DNA from: Butyrivibrio fibrisolvens
Lineage (GTDB): Bacteria > Bacillota > Clostridia > Lachnospirales > Lachnospiraceae
Direction: 5' to 3'
Assembly (NCBI RefSeq): GCF_037113525.1
Contig: NZ_CP146963.1
Span: 3,348,001 to 3,412,000 of the forward strand
DNA length: 64,000 bases
A program made the translations under genes and the position numbers. The notes below the pieces were generated by a model. The model was not told the DNA's origin, searched no databases, and was given only the letters and a program-made list of their open reading frames with translations. Below, one piece after another: positions 35,457-43,613 of this stretch; position 1 is the first letter of the stretch, and each line of letters opens with the position of its first letter.

Positions 35457-35459
35457 ATA

Positions 35460-36335
35460 TTACCCGTGGCTAAATGTCTGTTTTGTATTAAGCACTTTAA
35501 GATATACAAGTTTTGAAATATCAATTCCTCCCGGAACTCCAACCGCATCGGCTCTGCATCTTGAGCAGTGCATGAATACATCTATGTATTTAATTGCTGT
35601 AGCCTTTGCTCTCTCAATATCGTGACAAGTCGGTGCACTGCACCATGCAAGCTCTGCCTGTGGTATGAGAGGGATGATGTTGTAGATCTTGGCTCCCGCC
35701 TCAGAAACTGTCTTTGCTATAGTCTCTATATGATCTTTGTTGATCTCAGGGACAAGAACAGTATTAACCTTAACGGATGTCCCTGAAGCTGCTACTTTCC
35801 TTATTCCTTCAAGCTGATTGTGAATGAGGATCTTAGCTGCTTCTTCGCCTGTATATCTTTTCCCATGATATACAACCGCGCTATTAAGCTGTGCCTGGAT
35901 TTTGGGATCTACTGCATTGACTGTAACTGTAAGAGAATCCACCCCTACATCTATGATCTCATCTGCCCTGTCGGGAAGCATGAGTCCGTTGGTACTCATA
36001 CATTTGATAAGATCAGGGAATTTATCCTTTATAAGTCTGAATGTCTTAAGTGCAAAGTCTGTAGCGAGTGTATCGCCAGGGCCCGCGATTCCTGCAACGT
36101 GGATGTCAGGATTTATTGCGATCGCCCTTCCTACTGCTTCTAGTGCTTCCTCCGGTGATATTACTTCACTTGCAACTCCCGGTCTGTCTTCATAATCATT
36201 TATCTGTCTGTCGCAGAATTTACATGCTATATTGCATCCCGGTGACACAGGAAGGTGTATTCTTCCTTTATTGCTCTTCTGGCCACGGGCAAAGCATGGA
36301 TGGTTCTGCGTAAGCTCCTGGTAACTTTTTGCCAC
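35460..36335 (-). CDS. NifB-like radical SAM protein
   Basis: 291 residues. NHPCF near residue 14, the radical SAM motif CNIACKFC (Cys34, Cys38, Cys41), and the NifB hallmark AGIAGPGDTLAT near 82-93. Further cysteines in AWCSAPTCH and MHCSRCRADAVG serve the auxiliary K clusters. NifB inserts the carbide and fuses two [4Fe-4S] clusters into the [Fe8S9C] NifB-co. The NifX-like domain that is fused to many NifBs is a separate gene here (36404). The start is GTG at 36335 with AGAGG. With no nifEN in the window, NifB-co itself may be the final cofactor. Confidence 0.92.
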   Translation of the reverse strand: MAKSYQELTQNHPCFARGQKSNKGRIHLPVSPGCNIACKFCDRQINDYEDRPGVASEVISPEEALEAVGRAIAINPDIHVAGIAGPGDTLATDFALKTFRLIKDKFPDLIKCMSTNGLMLPDRADEIIDVGVDSLTVTVNAVDPKIQAQLNSAVVYHGKRYTGEEAAKILIHNQLEGIRKVAASGTSVKVNTVLVPEINKDHIETIAKTVSEAGAKIYNIIPLIPQAELAWCSAPTCHDIERAKATAIKYIDVFMHCSRCRADAVGVPGGIDISKLVYLKVLNTKQTFSHG

Positions 36336-36403
36336 TGTACTGCCTCTTTTCTATAAAACTTCCCTTAGCCTGCAACTTCGGCTGTTCCTTAGTAAACCAA
36401 CCT

Positions 36404-36790
36404 TTAGCCTGCTGCCAGGGTCTTACTTTCAGTATCATTTTCCTGCGCATTGTCTTCATCTTTTGCAAAGCCGTCAGCTATCAGCTCTTTTACAATATCT
36501 TCAATAAAGCCATGTGCTTCGAAGACTCTTTTGCCATGCTGTATCATGTACGAAGCTGCGGATTCGCCGATCCTTAAAACGAAGATCGCATCTGCATCTA
36601 TCAAGAGGTCATACGCTGCGTCAAATCCGCCTTCGCAGTGACCCTTGCACAGAGGATTGATCCTTCTTTCTTCTACGTATTCAGCTTCCTCTTCGTCAAT
36701 GTCATATATCTGAAAATACTGTGCTGAACCAAAATGTTCATCTATATATGCATTATTACTGCTGGCAAATGCCACTCTAAATTTTCCCAT
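36404..36790 (-). CDS. NifX/NafY-like cofactor-binding protein
   Basis: 128 residues with the dinitrogenase iron-molybdenum cofactor-binding fold: MGKFRVAFASSN, IDEHFGSAQYFQIYDID, then ADAIFVLRIGESAASYMIQHGKRVFEAHGFIEDIV. These domains bind Fe-S cofactor precursors and carry them between NifB and the apo-enzyme. It lies between nifK-like and nifB-like genes on the same strand, 69 bases from nifB. The C-terminal 20 residues are acidic and likely flexible. GGAGG precedes the ATG. Confidence 0.88.
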   Translation of the reverse strand: MGKFRVAFASSNNAYIDEHFGSAQYFQIYDIDEEEAEYVEERRINPLCKGHCEGGFDAAYDLLIDADAIFVLRIGESAASYMIQHGKRVFEAHGFIEDIVKELIADGFAKDEDNAQENDTESKTLAAG

Positions 36791-36819
36791 AATAGCCTCC
36801 TTCGGGCTCTCCTCATTCT

Positions 36820-38160
36820 TTATGCGAACTTTGAAAGTGTATTACTGTAGATATCTTCGATAAGACGAAGGCCGCCAGCGAATCCGACATATCCTGTTCT
36901 CATGACAAGTCTGTAATCTGTAGGGATCGCAGCTGATATGAAGTCGTAGTTCTTTTCACGGGCTATCTGCTTGTCCCAGCCTGCGCCGATGATGATGCCC
37001 TTGCCTTTATGCTCTGTTTCTCTTATCCTGTTCTGTGCAAGACCTGCATCTGGTGAAAAGAAAACCGGCACCTCTCTTTTCTTTGATATACTCTTTAGTT
37101 CTTTTTCTATCTCTTCCTGATATTTTTCAGGCGTATCATCTACGATGAACTGTTCCTTTGGAATAACTCCGGTTTCGTTTATAAGGAACTTTGAGATTCC
37201 AAGAACATATCCTGCGTCGTGGATGATGTGTGCATGGTTTGGAAGTCCGTATCTGAACTCGAGAAGGAATGTTGCAAGGTCCTCAAGCTGAGCGTAGTAG
37301 GCATCTGATTCTCTTTTTATAAATCTCTTAGCCTCAACCTCGTTGATGTCTGCGCCCTGCTCTATGGCAAAAGCAATGACTTTATTAAGGAACTTCTCTG
37401 TCTCATTTGCGCCTATCGGAATGTTTGGATACTGCACATATGGCTGGCCGTATACATCCTTAAGATGATCGACTATATCTTTTCCATACCATGGAGAAAC
37501 CAGGATATTGAAGTTTGCTTTTGGTATACTCTGCCACTCACGCACACCCTCTGACTTGTCGCCAAAAAGGATGTTGACCTTAAGTCCGATAGCTTCAAGG
37601 AGGCGCTTGTACTCATCAAGGTTGCCTCTCCAGAACATATCCTGATAAGGGATTGAAGCAAATACATTGACTGTATTCTTCTGGCTTCTGAATGTGGACT
37701 CGTCCTCGTACTGACTTACGTACTGATCGATGATGGCATTGACTACCACTGAGTGTGATACGTAGTTGTTACTCTTAAATCCGGGGCTTTCAACATATAC
37801 AATTGGTTTACCCTGATCTCTGAACTCTTCAGCAACAGACTGTACATCGTCGCCTACAATACCTGCTGTACATCCTGTGAAAATAACCTGAAGATCTGAA
37901 TTAAGTATTTTATATGAATTATCTACAAGCTCTCTTAATCTGTTTACACCACCGAATACAACTTCTTTTTCTGAAAAGTTGGAACAAGGTGTTGTACTGC
38001 CGCCTGCATATCCCTTTGATCTCTGGAAAAAACCTGAAACCATATCACCACAACCTGGTCCTGAATGTAAGATCGGAAGTGCCTTCGGGATTGCAACTAC
38101 TGTCTGCATTGCGCCAAGAGCACATGTAAATCTTTCCTGTTCAATTATTCCTGCTCCCAT
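36820..38160 (-). CDS. NifK-like subunit of a nitrogenase-like reductase
   Basis: 446 residues. P-cluster cysteines expected in NifK are present: Cys13 (FTCALGA), Cys37 (HSGPGCGDM) and Cys97 (FTGCTAGIVGDD). Its extra N-terminal residues, about 60-70 in classical NifK, are missing, as in Mar/BchB-type proteins. The start codon directly abuts the nifD-like stop (TAAATG), so translation is coupled. It would form the heterotetramer with the NifD-like subunit and hold half of each P-cluster. Substrate contact is through the partner, so substrate is unresolved; context favours an organosulfur compound. Confidence 0.9.
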   Translation of the reverse strand: MGAGIIEQERFTCALGAMQTVVAIPKALPILHSGPGCGDMVSGFFQRSKGYAGGSTTPCSNFSEKEVVFGGVNRLRELVDNSYKILNSDLQVIFTGCTAGIVGDDVQSVAEEFRDQGKPIVYVESPGFKSNNYVSHSVVVNAIIDQYVSQYEDESTFRSQKNTVNVFASIPYQDMFWRGNLDEYKRLLEAIGLKVNILFGDKSEGVREWQSIPKANFNILVSPWYGKDIVDHLKDVYGQPYVQYPNIPIGANETEKFLNKVIAFAIEQGADINEVEAKRFIKRESDAYYAQLEDLATFLLEFRYGLPNHAHIIHDAGYVLGISKFLINETGVIPKEQFIVDDTPEKYQEEIEKELKSISKKREVPVFFSPDAGLAQNRIRETEHKGKGIIIGAGWDKQIAREKNYDFISAAIPTDYRLVMRTGYVGFAGGLRLIEDIYSNTLSKFA

Positions 38161-39648
38161 TTAAATAACCTCCGTCTTAGCTTCCTTAAGGAATGTGTCA
38201 GGCTGCTCGTTCATCCACCACTCTGTGTATGGATTTGAAGCATGCTTTGAAAGGTTCTCGATGAACTCTGTGTTTTCAAGAGTTTCAACGATCTTCTCAC
38301 CATAGCTTATGAGTCCTTCGTAACCCATGTTAGCCTGCTCGTCTTCTACAAGAAGTGAAGGAATTCCAAGCTTTGCTGCCCAAAGTGTGATTCCGCCGTG
38401 TCTTGCAAGAAGGATGTCAGGACGAATCCTGTTAAGTACATTTACGAATTCGAATTCCTGCTTAGCGCATACATTGTAGTTAGGAACATCGCCGTAGTCT
38501 CTTACTCTTCTTTCAAGAAGATCTGCTGCGCCGTCGCCTCCGTCATAAGTTGGATCATGATGGAATACGCTTGCTCCTACAGCTTCCATTCCAAGGTCAC
38601 CAACTATGTTCAAAAGTGCATGTCCGTGAGCGGATCCTGCTGTTACGTATGCTCTTACTCCTTTAAGTCTCTTACGAAGCTCTTCTATCTTAGGGAGATA
38701 TTTCTCTTTTTTCTCTTTAATGATCTTTTCTGCAACGTCTTCTTTATGAAGAAGCTTACCAAGTTCTCTGAACCATCTGTCTGTCTGAATGATTCCGTAT
38801 GGAGCTGCTGTTCTTATCTCCGGTACTCCGTATTCCTGTTCAAGAGCTGCTCCAAGGTATGAACCAAGTGTAGGACAGATCTGAACTGTAGCTGTTGCCT
38901 CAGAAGCATGTGCAAGGCCTTCTACTGTTGAATATGGTGTGATGAGATTTGGCTTTACTCCAAATGGCTCGAACCACTTGGTAAATACATCTGAACCCCA
39001 GAAGTTGATAACATTTATAAGTCCGTTGTCTTTTTTTACCGGGGGCTTAACCAGCTTTCTTACGATTCCGTGATAGCCTGCATCAAAACCTGTTGTCCAT
39101 ACTGTTGATCTGAAGCCTTCGCAGTAGATAGCAACTACCGGCTTTCCGATCTCTTCTTCAGCTTCATTTGCGATGCTTTCGATATCATCACCGATGATTG
39201 CTGATGCACAGGAACTAAGTACAAAGATTGCTGATGCATTTGTTCTTTCGTTTACTTCACGGATCGCTTTTGCAAGCTTATTAGCTCCGCCGTAAACTGT
39301 GTCTGTCTCTTTGAGATTGGTTGAGAAGATCTTTCTCTGAGTAGGATTGTCGATGCCTCTTCTTGGTTTTGCATTTACATAGTATGTAAAGTTGAACTCA
39401 TGAAGGCATGATGCACATCCCACAGGTCCATGTATGATAACCGCTGCATCCTGAATAAGAGTGACCATACATGCGGCTTTGCTGATCGAACATCCCGCAC
39501 ACTGCTGGAATTTACGATCCCTGTTCTTAAGTCCGCCGCATCCCGATTCATTAACAAGACCTTTGGCTGATCCCTGATAACCTGTGATCGAACCAAGTCT
39601 TATCTCTCTTATGGAAACCTCGGGAATACTTACATCTAACTTGCCCAT
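38161..39648 (-). CDS. NifD-like catalytic subunit, methylthio-alkane-reductase-like
   Basis: 495 residues. P-cluster cysteines are Cys53 (CAGCSISKAAC), Cys78 (HGPVGCAS) and Cys147 (LSSCASAIIGDD). A cofactor-ligand cysteine like alpha-Cys275 is kept as Cys258 (VQICPTLGSYLGAALEQEYGVP). By eye alignment on EGFR and GYEGL, alpha-Gln191 becomes Trp184, alpha-His195 becomes Phe188, and no His is found where alpha-His442 would be (SLLVEDEQAN). A molybdenum nitrogenase needs those residues, so N2 fixation is unlikely. Together with cysK, cystathionine lyase, metK and metNIQ it fits MarD, which reduces methylthioethers to methanethiol. GGAGG precedes the ATG. Confidence 0.9.
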   Translation of the reverse strand: MGKLDVSIPEVSIREIRLGSITGYQGSAKGLVNESGCGGLKNRDRKFQQCAGCSISKAACMVTLIQDAAVIIHGPVGCASCLHEFNFTYYVNAKPRRGIDNPTQRKIFSTNLKETDTVYGGANKLAKAIREVNERTNASAIFVLSSCASAIIGDDIESIANEAEEEIGKPVVAIYCEGFRSTVWTTGFDAGYHGIVRKLVKPPVKKDNGLINVINFWGSDVFTKWFEPFGVKPNLITPYSTVEGLAHASEATATVQICPTLGSYLGAALEQEYGVPEIRTAAPYGIIQTDRWFRELGKLLHKEDVAEKIIKEKKEKYLPKIEELRKRLKGVRAYVTAGSAHGHALLNIVGDLGMEAVGASVFHHDPTYDGGDGAADLLERRVRDYGDVPNYNVCAKQEFEFVNVLNRIRPDILLARHGGITLWAAKLGIPSLLVEDEQANMGYEGLISYGEKIVETLENTEFIENLSKHASNPYTEWWMNEQPDTFLKEAKTEVI

Positions 39649-39819
39649 TTCTTTCCTCCTGCCTGATTTCTTAACTTTGATTATTTGTTGAAAAGAACTA
39701 TATCATTGTTAAAAAATTTTGAATAATACTTGTAAGATATCTCCAGTTATAGTTAAAAGATATATCCAGGTGAATTTAATCTCGTGATAACTCTATTTCC
39801 AAAAGTAACCTGATGTTTT
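39649..39819 (-). promoter_or_regulatory. Intergenic region upstream of the nif-like genes
   Basis: 170 bases, AT-rich. On the minus strand TATAGTT follows a T-rich stretch (around 39700-39710) and may be a -10 box. AACTATAACT and the pair GATATATCTT/GATATCTT (around 39735-39765) are possible activator half sites. An internal promoter here would allow separate control of the reductase genes. Confidence 0.4.
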
Positions 39820-40989
39820 TTAAGCTCGTGATGCCTCAATTGCCTGAAGAATATCTCTTACAAGTTCGTCGCCGTCTTCTATACCGACAGATACTCTAAT
39901 AAGGCCGTCTGTGATTCCAACACTGTCTCTTACTTCCTTCGGAATAGCTGCATGTGTCATTGTTGCAGGGTGGCATACGAGTGACTCAACGCCGCCAAGA
40001 CTTTCTGCAAGTGCAAAGATGGAAAGTGCTCTGAAGAACTTGTTGATATCGTGACCTTCTGTAAGCTCAAAGGAGATCATTGCTCCGCCGTTCTTAGCCT
40101 GTTTCCTATTTACTTCATAGCCGGGATGATCCTTAAAGCCCGGATAGTATACTTTTTTCACATCTGCATTGTTCTTAAGAGCGTCAGCTATCTTCTCTGC
40201 ATTAGCTACGTGTCTGTCGAGACGAACGCCAAGTGTCTTGATACCTCTTATAAGGAGGAATGAGTCGAAGGGTCCGAGAACGCCTCCTGCTGCGTTTTGA
40301 ATGAATGCAATTTTTTCGCCGAGTACTGAATCATTAACTACTACAAGACCTGCAACAAGGTCGCTGTGACCTCCAAGGTACTTGGTAGCGCTGTGGATTA
40401 CTATGTCTGCACCATATTCGATTGGTCTCTGGATGTAAGGAGTATAGAAAGTGTTATCTACTATATGAAGAAGTCCATGCTTATGGGCTATATCAGAAAT
40501 TGCCTGAAGATCTGTAATACCAAGAAGCGGGTTAGTTGGAGTTTCTATATAAATAGCTTTTACATCACTTGTTATTGCTGCCTCAACCTTGGCAGGATCT
40601 GTTGTATCAACTGAGATAAAACCAATGCCAAAGTTATCGAAGACCTTGCTTAAGACTCTGTAGGTTCCTCCATATACGTTGTCTGATATGATGAGCTTAT
40701 CGCCCTGCTTGAAAAGGCTGAGAACCGTTGTAATAGCAGCAAGTCCTGATGCGAAGGCAAAGCCCTGGGTTCCGTTTTCAATATCTGCGATGAGGGCTTC
40801 AAGGGCTTTTCTTGTGGGGTTACCGGTTCTGGAATATTCAAAGCCCTTGTGTACGCCTGGAATCTCCTGTTCATAGGTTGATGTCTGATATATCGGGACA
40901 TTTACGGCGCCTGTAAGCTCGTCGCCGTAGATACCGCCGTGGATTAACTTTGTCTCTATTTTATGATTACTGAATTTGCTAACAGCCAT
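39820..40989 (-). CDS. Cystathionine gamma-lyase/gamma-synthase-family PLP enzyme
   Basis: About 389 residues. YSRTGNPTRKALE, SDNVYGGTYRV, PLP lysine in IHSATKYLGGHSD, and CHPATMTHAAIP place it in the Cys/Met metabolism family of MetB/MetC/MccB size. It could interconvert cystathionine, homocysteine and cysteine: in reverse transsulfuration (with cysK) it would yield cysteine from homocysteine. Sequence alone does not choose between lyase and synthase. The ATG at 40989 has GAGG eight bases upstream; a GTG three codons earlier overlaps that site. 170 bases before the nifD-like gene. Confidence 0.9.
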   Translation of the reverse strand: MAVSKFSNHKIETKLIHGGIYGDELTGAVNVPIYQTSTYEQEIPGVHKGFEYSRTGNPTRKALEALIADIENGTQGFAFASGLAAITTVLSLFKQGDKLIISDNVYGGTYRVLSKVFDNFGIGFISVDTTDPAKVEAAITSDVKAIYIETPTNPLLGITDLQAISDIAHKHGLLHIVDNTFYTPYIQRPIEYGADIVIHSATKYLGGHSDLVAGLVVVNDSVLGEKIAFIQNAAGGVLGPFDSFLLIRGIKTLGVRLDRHVANAEKIADALKNNADVKKVYYPGFKDHPGYEVNRKQAKNGGAMISFELTEGHDINKFFRALSIFALAESLGGVESLVCHPATMTHAAIPKEVRDSVGITDGLIRVSVGIEDGDELVRDILQAIEASRA

Positions 40990-41062
40990 GATCGTCACCT
41001 CGCTATATTTACCAAATAAATTCTTTTACTACATATAATTAATATGAATCAATTTCATACCA

Positions 41063-41974
41063 TTATTCATACAGATGTTCACTGAAATATCTGTCTCCTC
41101 TGTCAGGGAATACTGTAACGATATTCTTGCCCTGTACTTCTTTTGCAATCTGCTTAGCTACATATAAAGCCGCTCCTGATGAGCTTCCAGCAAAAACGCC
41201 TTCTGTATGAGCAAGTTCTCTTGCCTGACCATATGCCTGATCGTCGTTAACCTTAACGACTCTGTCTACAAGTGACATGTCCATGGTGTCGGCAATAAAG
41301 TCATTACCAATTCCCTCTATCTTATAATCAGCGTGCTCTCCTCCTCCCATAGTTGAGCCCACAGGATCTGCCAAAATAGCTATTATATTAGGGTTCTGCT
41401 CCTTGAGATATTTGACGATACCTGAGAATGTTCCGCCACTTCCGGCACCTGCTACGAAGTAGTCGATGTGTCCTGACATATCTCTCCAGATTTCGGGACC
41501 TGTTGTTCTATAATGAACTCCAGGATTTTCAGGGTTTACGAACTGTCCAAGCTGAACAGCTCCGGGGGTAGATGCTACTAGTTCATCTGCCTTCTTGATC
41601 GCGCCCTGCATCCCGCCTTCTGTAGGAGTATTTATGATCTCGGCGCCAAGCATTCTCATAAGAGTCTGCTTTTCAGGAGAGAATTTAAGAGGAACTACGA
41701 ATATCACCTTATATCCCTTATTAAGGGCGCCAAATGCAACTCCAATTCCGGTATTCCCCGCTGTGGCCTCTATGATCACGCTACCGGGTTTTAAGATTCC
41801 TCTTTTCTCTGCATCTTCAACCATTGCATATCCAACTCTGTCCTTGACGCTTCCGCAAGGATTGAAAAGCTCCAGCTTAGCATATATATCTGATGTAATG
41901 CTCTCGTCAGCTCGCTGGAGCTTGAGCATTGGTGTGTTACCGATAGCGTCCTTTAATGATTCGTAGTATTTCAT
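41063..41974 (-). CDS. cysK: Cysteine synthase (O-acetylserine thiol-lyase)
   Basis: 303 residues. PLP lysine in NPCGSVKDR near residue 41, phosphate loop TAGNTG-like EATAGNTGIG, and GTGGT-like AGSGGTFSG. The DRGDRYFS end is typical. It makes cysteine from O-acetylserine and sulfide; some relatives next to cystathionine gamma-lyase use homocysteine to give cystathionine. The three-gene series metK, cysK, cystathionine lyase resembles a methyl-cycle/reverse-transsulfuration unit. GGAGG precedes the ATG. The 65-bp duplication between metK and this gene contains hairpins. Confidence 0.92.
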   Translation of the reverse strand: MKYYESLKDAIGNTPMLKLQRADESITSDIYAKLELFNPCGSVKDRVGYAMVEDAEKRGILKPGSVIIEATAGNTGIGVAFGALNKGYKVIFVVPLKFSPEKQTLMRMLGAEIINTPTEGGMQGAIKKADELVASTPGAVQLGQFVNPENPGVHYRTTGPEIWRDMSGHIDYFVAGAGSGGTFSGIVKYLKEQNPNIIAILADPVGSTMGGGEHADYKIEGIGNDFIADTMDMSLVDRVVKVNDDQAYGQARELAHTEGVFAGSSSGAALYVAKQIAKEVQGKNIVTVFPDRGDRYFSEHLYE

Positions 41975-42028
41975 CTCTTAGTCTCCTCCTTGTCTACATC
42001 TCTCTACCGTTCCATAAAATTCAGCCTT

Positions 42029-42149
42029 GGAAGTCGAATCTTCGAAGAAGATTTGCCTTCCGGAGTTTTAAATGCTTACGCATTCCTTTCCCTGGAAGTC
42101 GAATCTTCGAAGAAGATTTGCCTTCCGGAGTTTTAAATGCTTACGCATT
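42029..42149. repeat. Duplicated 3' end of metK with hairpins
   Basis: A 56-base block (42029-42084) recurs at 42094-42149 with a 65-bp period and no mismatch seen. On the minus strand each block holds GCATTTAAAACTCC and the hairpin GGAAG-GCAAATCTTC-TTC-GAAGATT-CTTCC. In the metK-proximal copy GGAGTTTTAAATGC, the last metK codons, also pairs with GCATTTAAAACTCC. Confidence 0.85.
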
Positions 42150-43328
42150 TAAAACTCCTTTAATCTCATCAACTCTATCCAGCTTCTCCCATGTGAAGTC
42201 TGCATCATCTCTTCCAAAATGCCCGTATGCTGCAGTCTTCTTATAAATAGGTCTTCTTAAATCAAGTGAATCAATGATCGCTTCAGGGCGAAGATCGAAT
42301 ACCTTCTCGATAACCTCTACAAGCTTTTCATCTGAATACTTACCTGTTCCGAATGTATCAACTGAGATAGAAACAGGTTCTGCAACGCCGATCGCATATG
42401 CAAGTTCGATCTCAAGCTGATCTGCTGCTCCAGCAGCTACAAGGTTTTTGGCCACCCATCTTGCTGCGTAAGCTGCGCTTCTATCAACCTTTGTCGGATC
42501 CTTACCGGAGAATGCACCGCCGCCGTGATGTCCTGCACCGCCGTAGGTATCAACGATTATCTTTCTGCCTGTAAGACCTGAATCTCCGTGAGGTCCTCCG
42601 ATTACGAACCTTCCTGTAGGGTTGATAAAATACTTTGTATTTTCATCAAGAAGTTCTGCTGGAATAACAGCGTTTATAACATATTCTTTTACATCTTTAT
42701 GGATTGTTTCCTGAGATACATCAGCGCTGTGCTGAGTTGAGATTACGATGGTATCGATTCTCTTAACTTTTTTGCCTGAGTCATCAAACTCGACTGTAAC
42801 CTGGCTCTTACCATCAGGTCCGAGGTAAGCGAGTGTTCCATCTTTTCTTACCTTGGCAAGCTGTCTTGTAAGCCTGTGGGCAAAAGAGATTGCAGGTGGC
42901 AGATACTCAGGTGTCTCATTAGTTGCGTATCCAAAGATGATACCCTGATCGCCGGCGCCTGTTCCGTAGTCCTTGTCTGCGCCTTCCTGCTTGGACTCGT
43001 ATGCTTTATCAACACCAAGTGCAATGTCTGCTGACTGTTCATCGATTGACTGAAGAACTGATATGGAATCTGCATTGAATCCATCCAAGTTTTTGGTGTA
43101 TCCGATCTCTCTAACGGTGTCTCTTACTACCTTAGCGATATCAACGTATGCTTTAGTTGTGATCTCACCTACGATAAGAGCAAGTCCTGTAGCTACTGTT
43201 GTCTCAGCTGCAACTCTTGACGTAGGATCCTGTTCCAAAAGTGCATCGAGTATTGCGTCTGAAATCTGATCTGCTACCTTATCCGGATGTCCTTCAGTTA
43301 CTGATTCTGATGTGAATAATTTTCCCAT
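42141..43328 (-). CDS. metK: S-adenosylmethionine synthetase
   Basis: 395 residues, complete. GHPDKVADQISDAILDALL near residue 14 (His and Asp of the active site), GAGDQGIIFGYATNE near 125, and GGGAFSGKDPTKVDRSAAY near 265 are the family signatures. It makes SAM from methionine and ATP. First gene of the sulfur cluster. Its stop lies in a hairpin duplicated downstream. GGAGG precedes the ATG, and its leader has a motif also seen before metY. No SAM riboswitch of a class I recognise is present. Confidence 0.96.
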   Translation of the reverse strand: MGKLFTSESVTEGHPDKVADQISDAILDALLEQDPTSRVAAETTVATGLALIVGEITTKAYVDIAKVVRDTVREIGYTKNLDGFNADSISVLQSIDEQSADIALGVDKAYESKQEGADKDYGTGAGDQGIIFGYATNETPEYLPPAISFAHRLTRQLAKVRKDGTLAYLGPDGKSQVTVEFDDSGKKVKRIDTIVISTQHSADVSQETIHKDVKEYVINAVIPAELLDENTKYFINPTGRFVIGGPHGDSGLTGRKIIVDTYGGAGHHGGGAFSGKDPTKVDRSAAYAARWVAKNLVAAGAADQLEIELAYAIGVAEPVSISVDTFGTGKYSDEKLVEVIEKVFDLRPEAIIDSLDLRRPIYKKTAAYGHFGRDDADFTWEKLDRVDEIKGVLNA

Positions 43329-43552
43329 ATTTGTCTCCTCCTTCTTGCCTATTGACCGTGTTTTTTGTTTTCATACTTTTCCGCTAGGAATTGAATGATT
43401 GTATATTAGCACCCGTTTCAAGGTTTGTATAATAGTTTTTTCCTATAACAGGGTATAGGCTGTTCTTTTATGGCTATAGAATGGGGAGTTTCCAATGAAA
43501 GGCGCACCATCTGGCAAATGAATTTGTATGTGGTCTTGCCAATTGGCTCAAC
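43329..43552 (-). promoter_or_regulatory. metK leader
   Basis: Contains CCTATA-CCCTG-TTATAGG, CTATAG near 43474-43479, and the metY-shared motif at 43370-43391. The first two could be half sites for the LysR-type regulator. No S-box consensus found. Confidence 0.35.
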
Positions 43553-43592
43553 AAAAAACTCCTGATACAGTCTCACGACCATATCAGGAGTC
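43553..43592 (-). terminator. Intrinsic terminator of the membrane protein gene at 43673
   Basis: ACTCCTGATA pairs with TATCAGGAGT and is followed by TTTTTTG on the minus strand. Confidence 0.93.
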
Positions 43593-43613
43593 TTATTATC
43601 CTTATATGAATGC

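Noticed and set aside
34434..39648. A classical nitrogen-fixing nif operon
   Set aside because: The D subunit lacks the residues matching alpha-His195, alpha-Gln191 and alpha-His442, and nifE, nifN and nifV are absent. The neighbours are sulfur amino-acid genes.
34434..39648. Protochlorophyllide/chlorophyllide reductase (BchLNB/XYZ) or CfbCD for F430
   Set aside because: A NifB-like gene and a NifX-like gene are present, and a cofactor-type Cys258 is conserved. Bch and Cfb enzymes need no NifB cofactor, and no tetrapyrrole genes are near.
43329..43552. SAM riboswitch before metK
   Set aside because: No S-box, SAM-II or S(MK)-like consensus or four-way stem set was found by eye; only short dyads.
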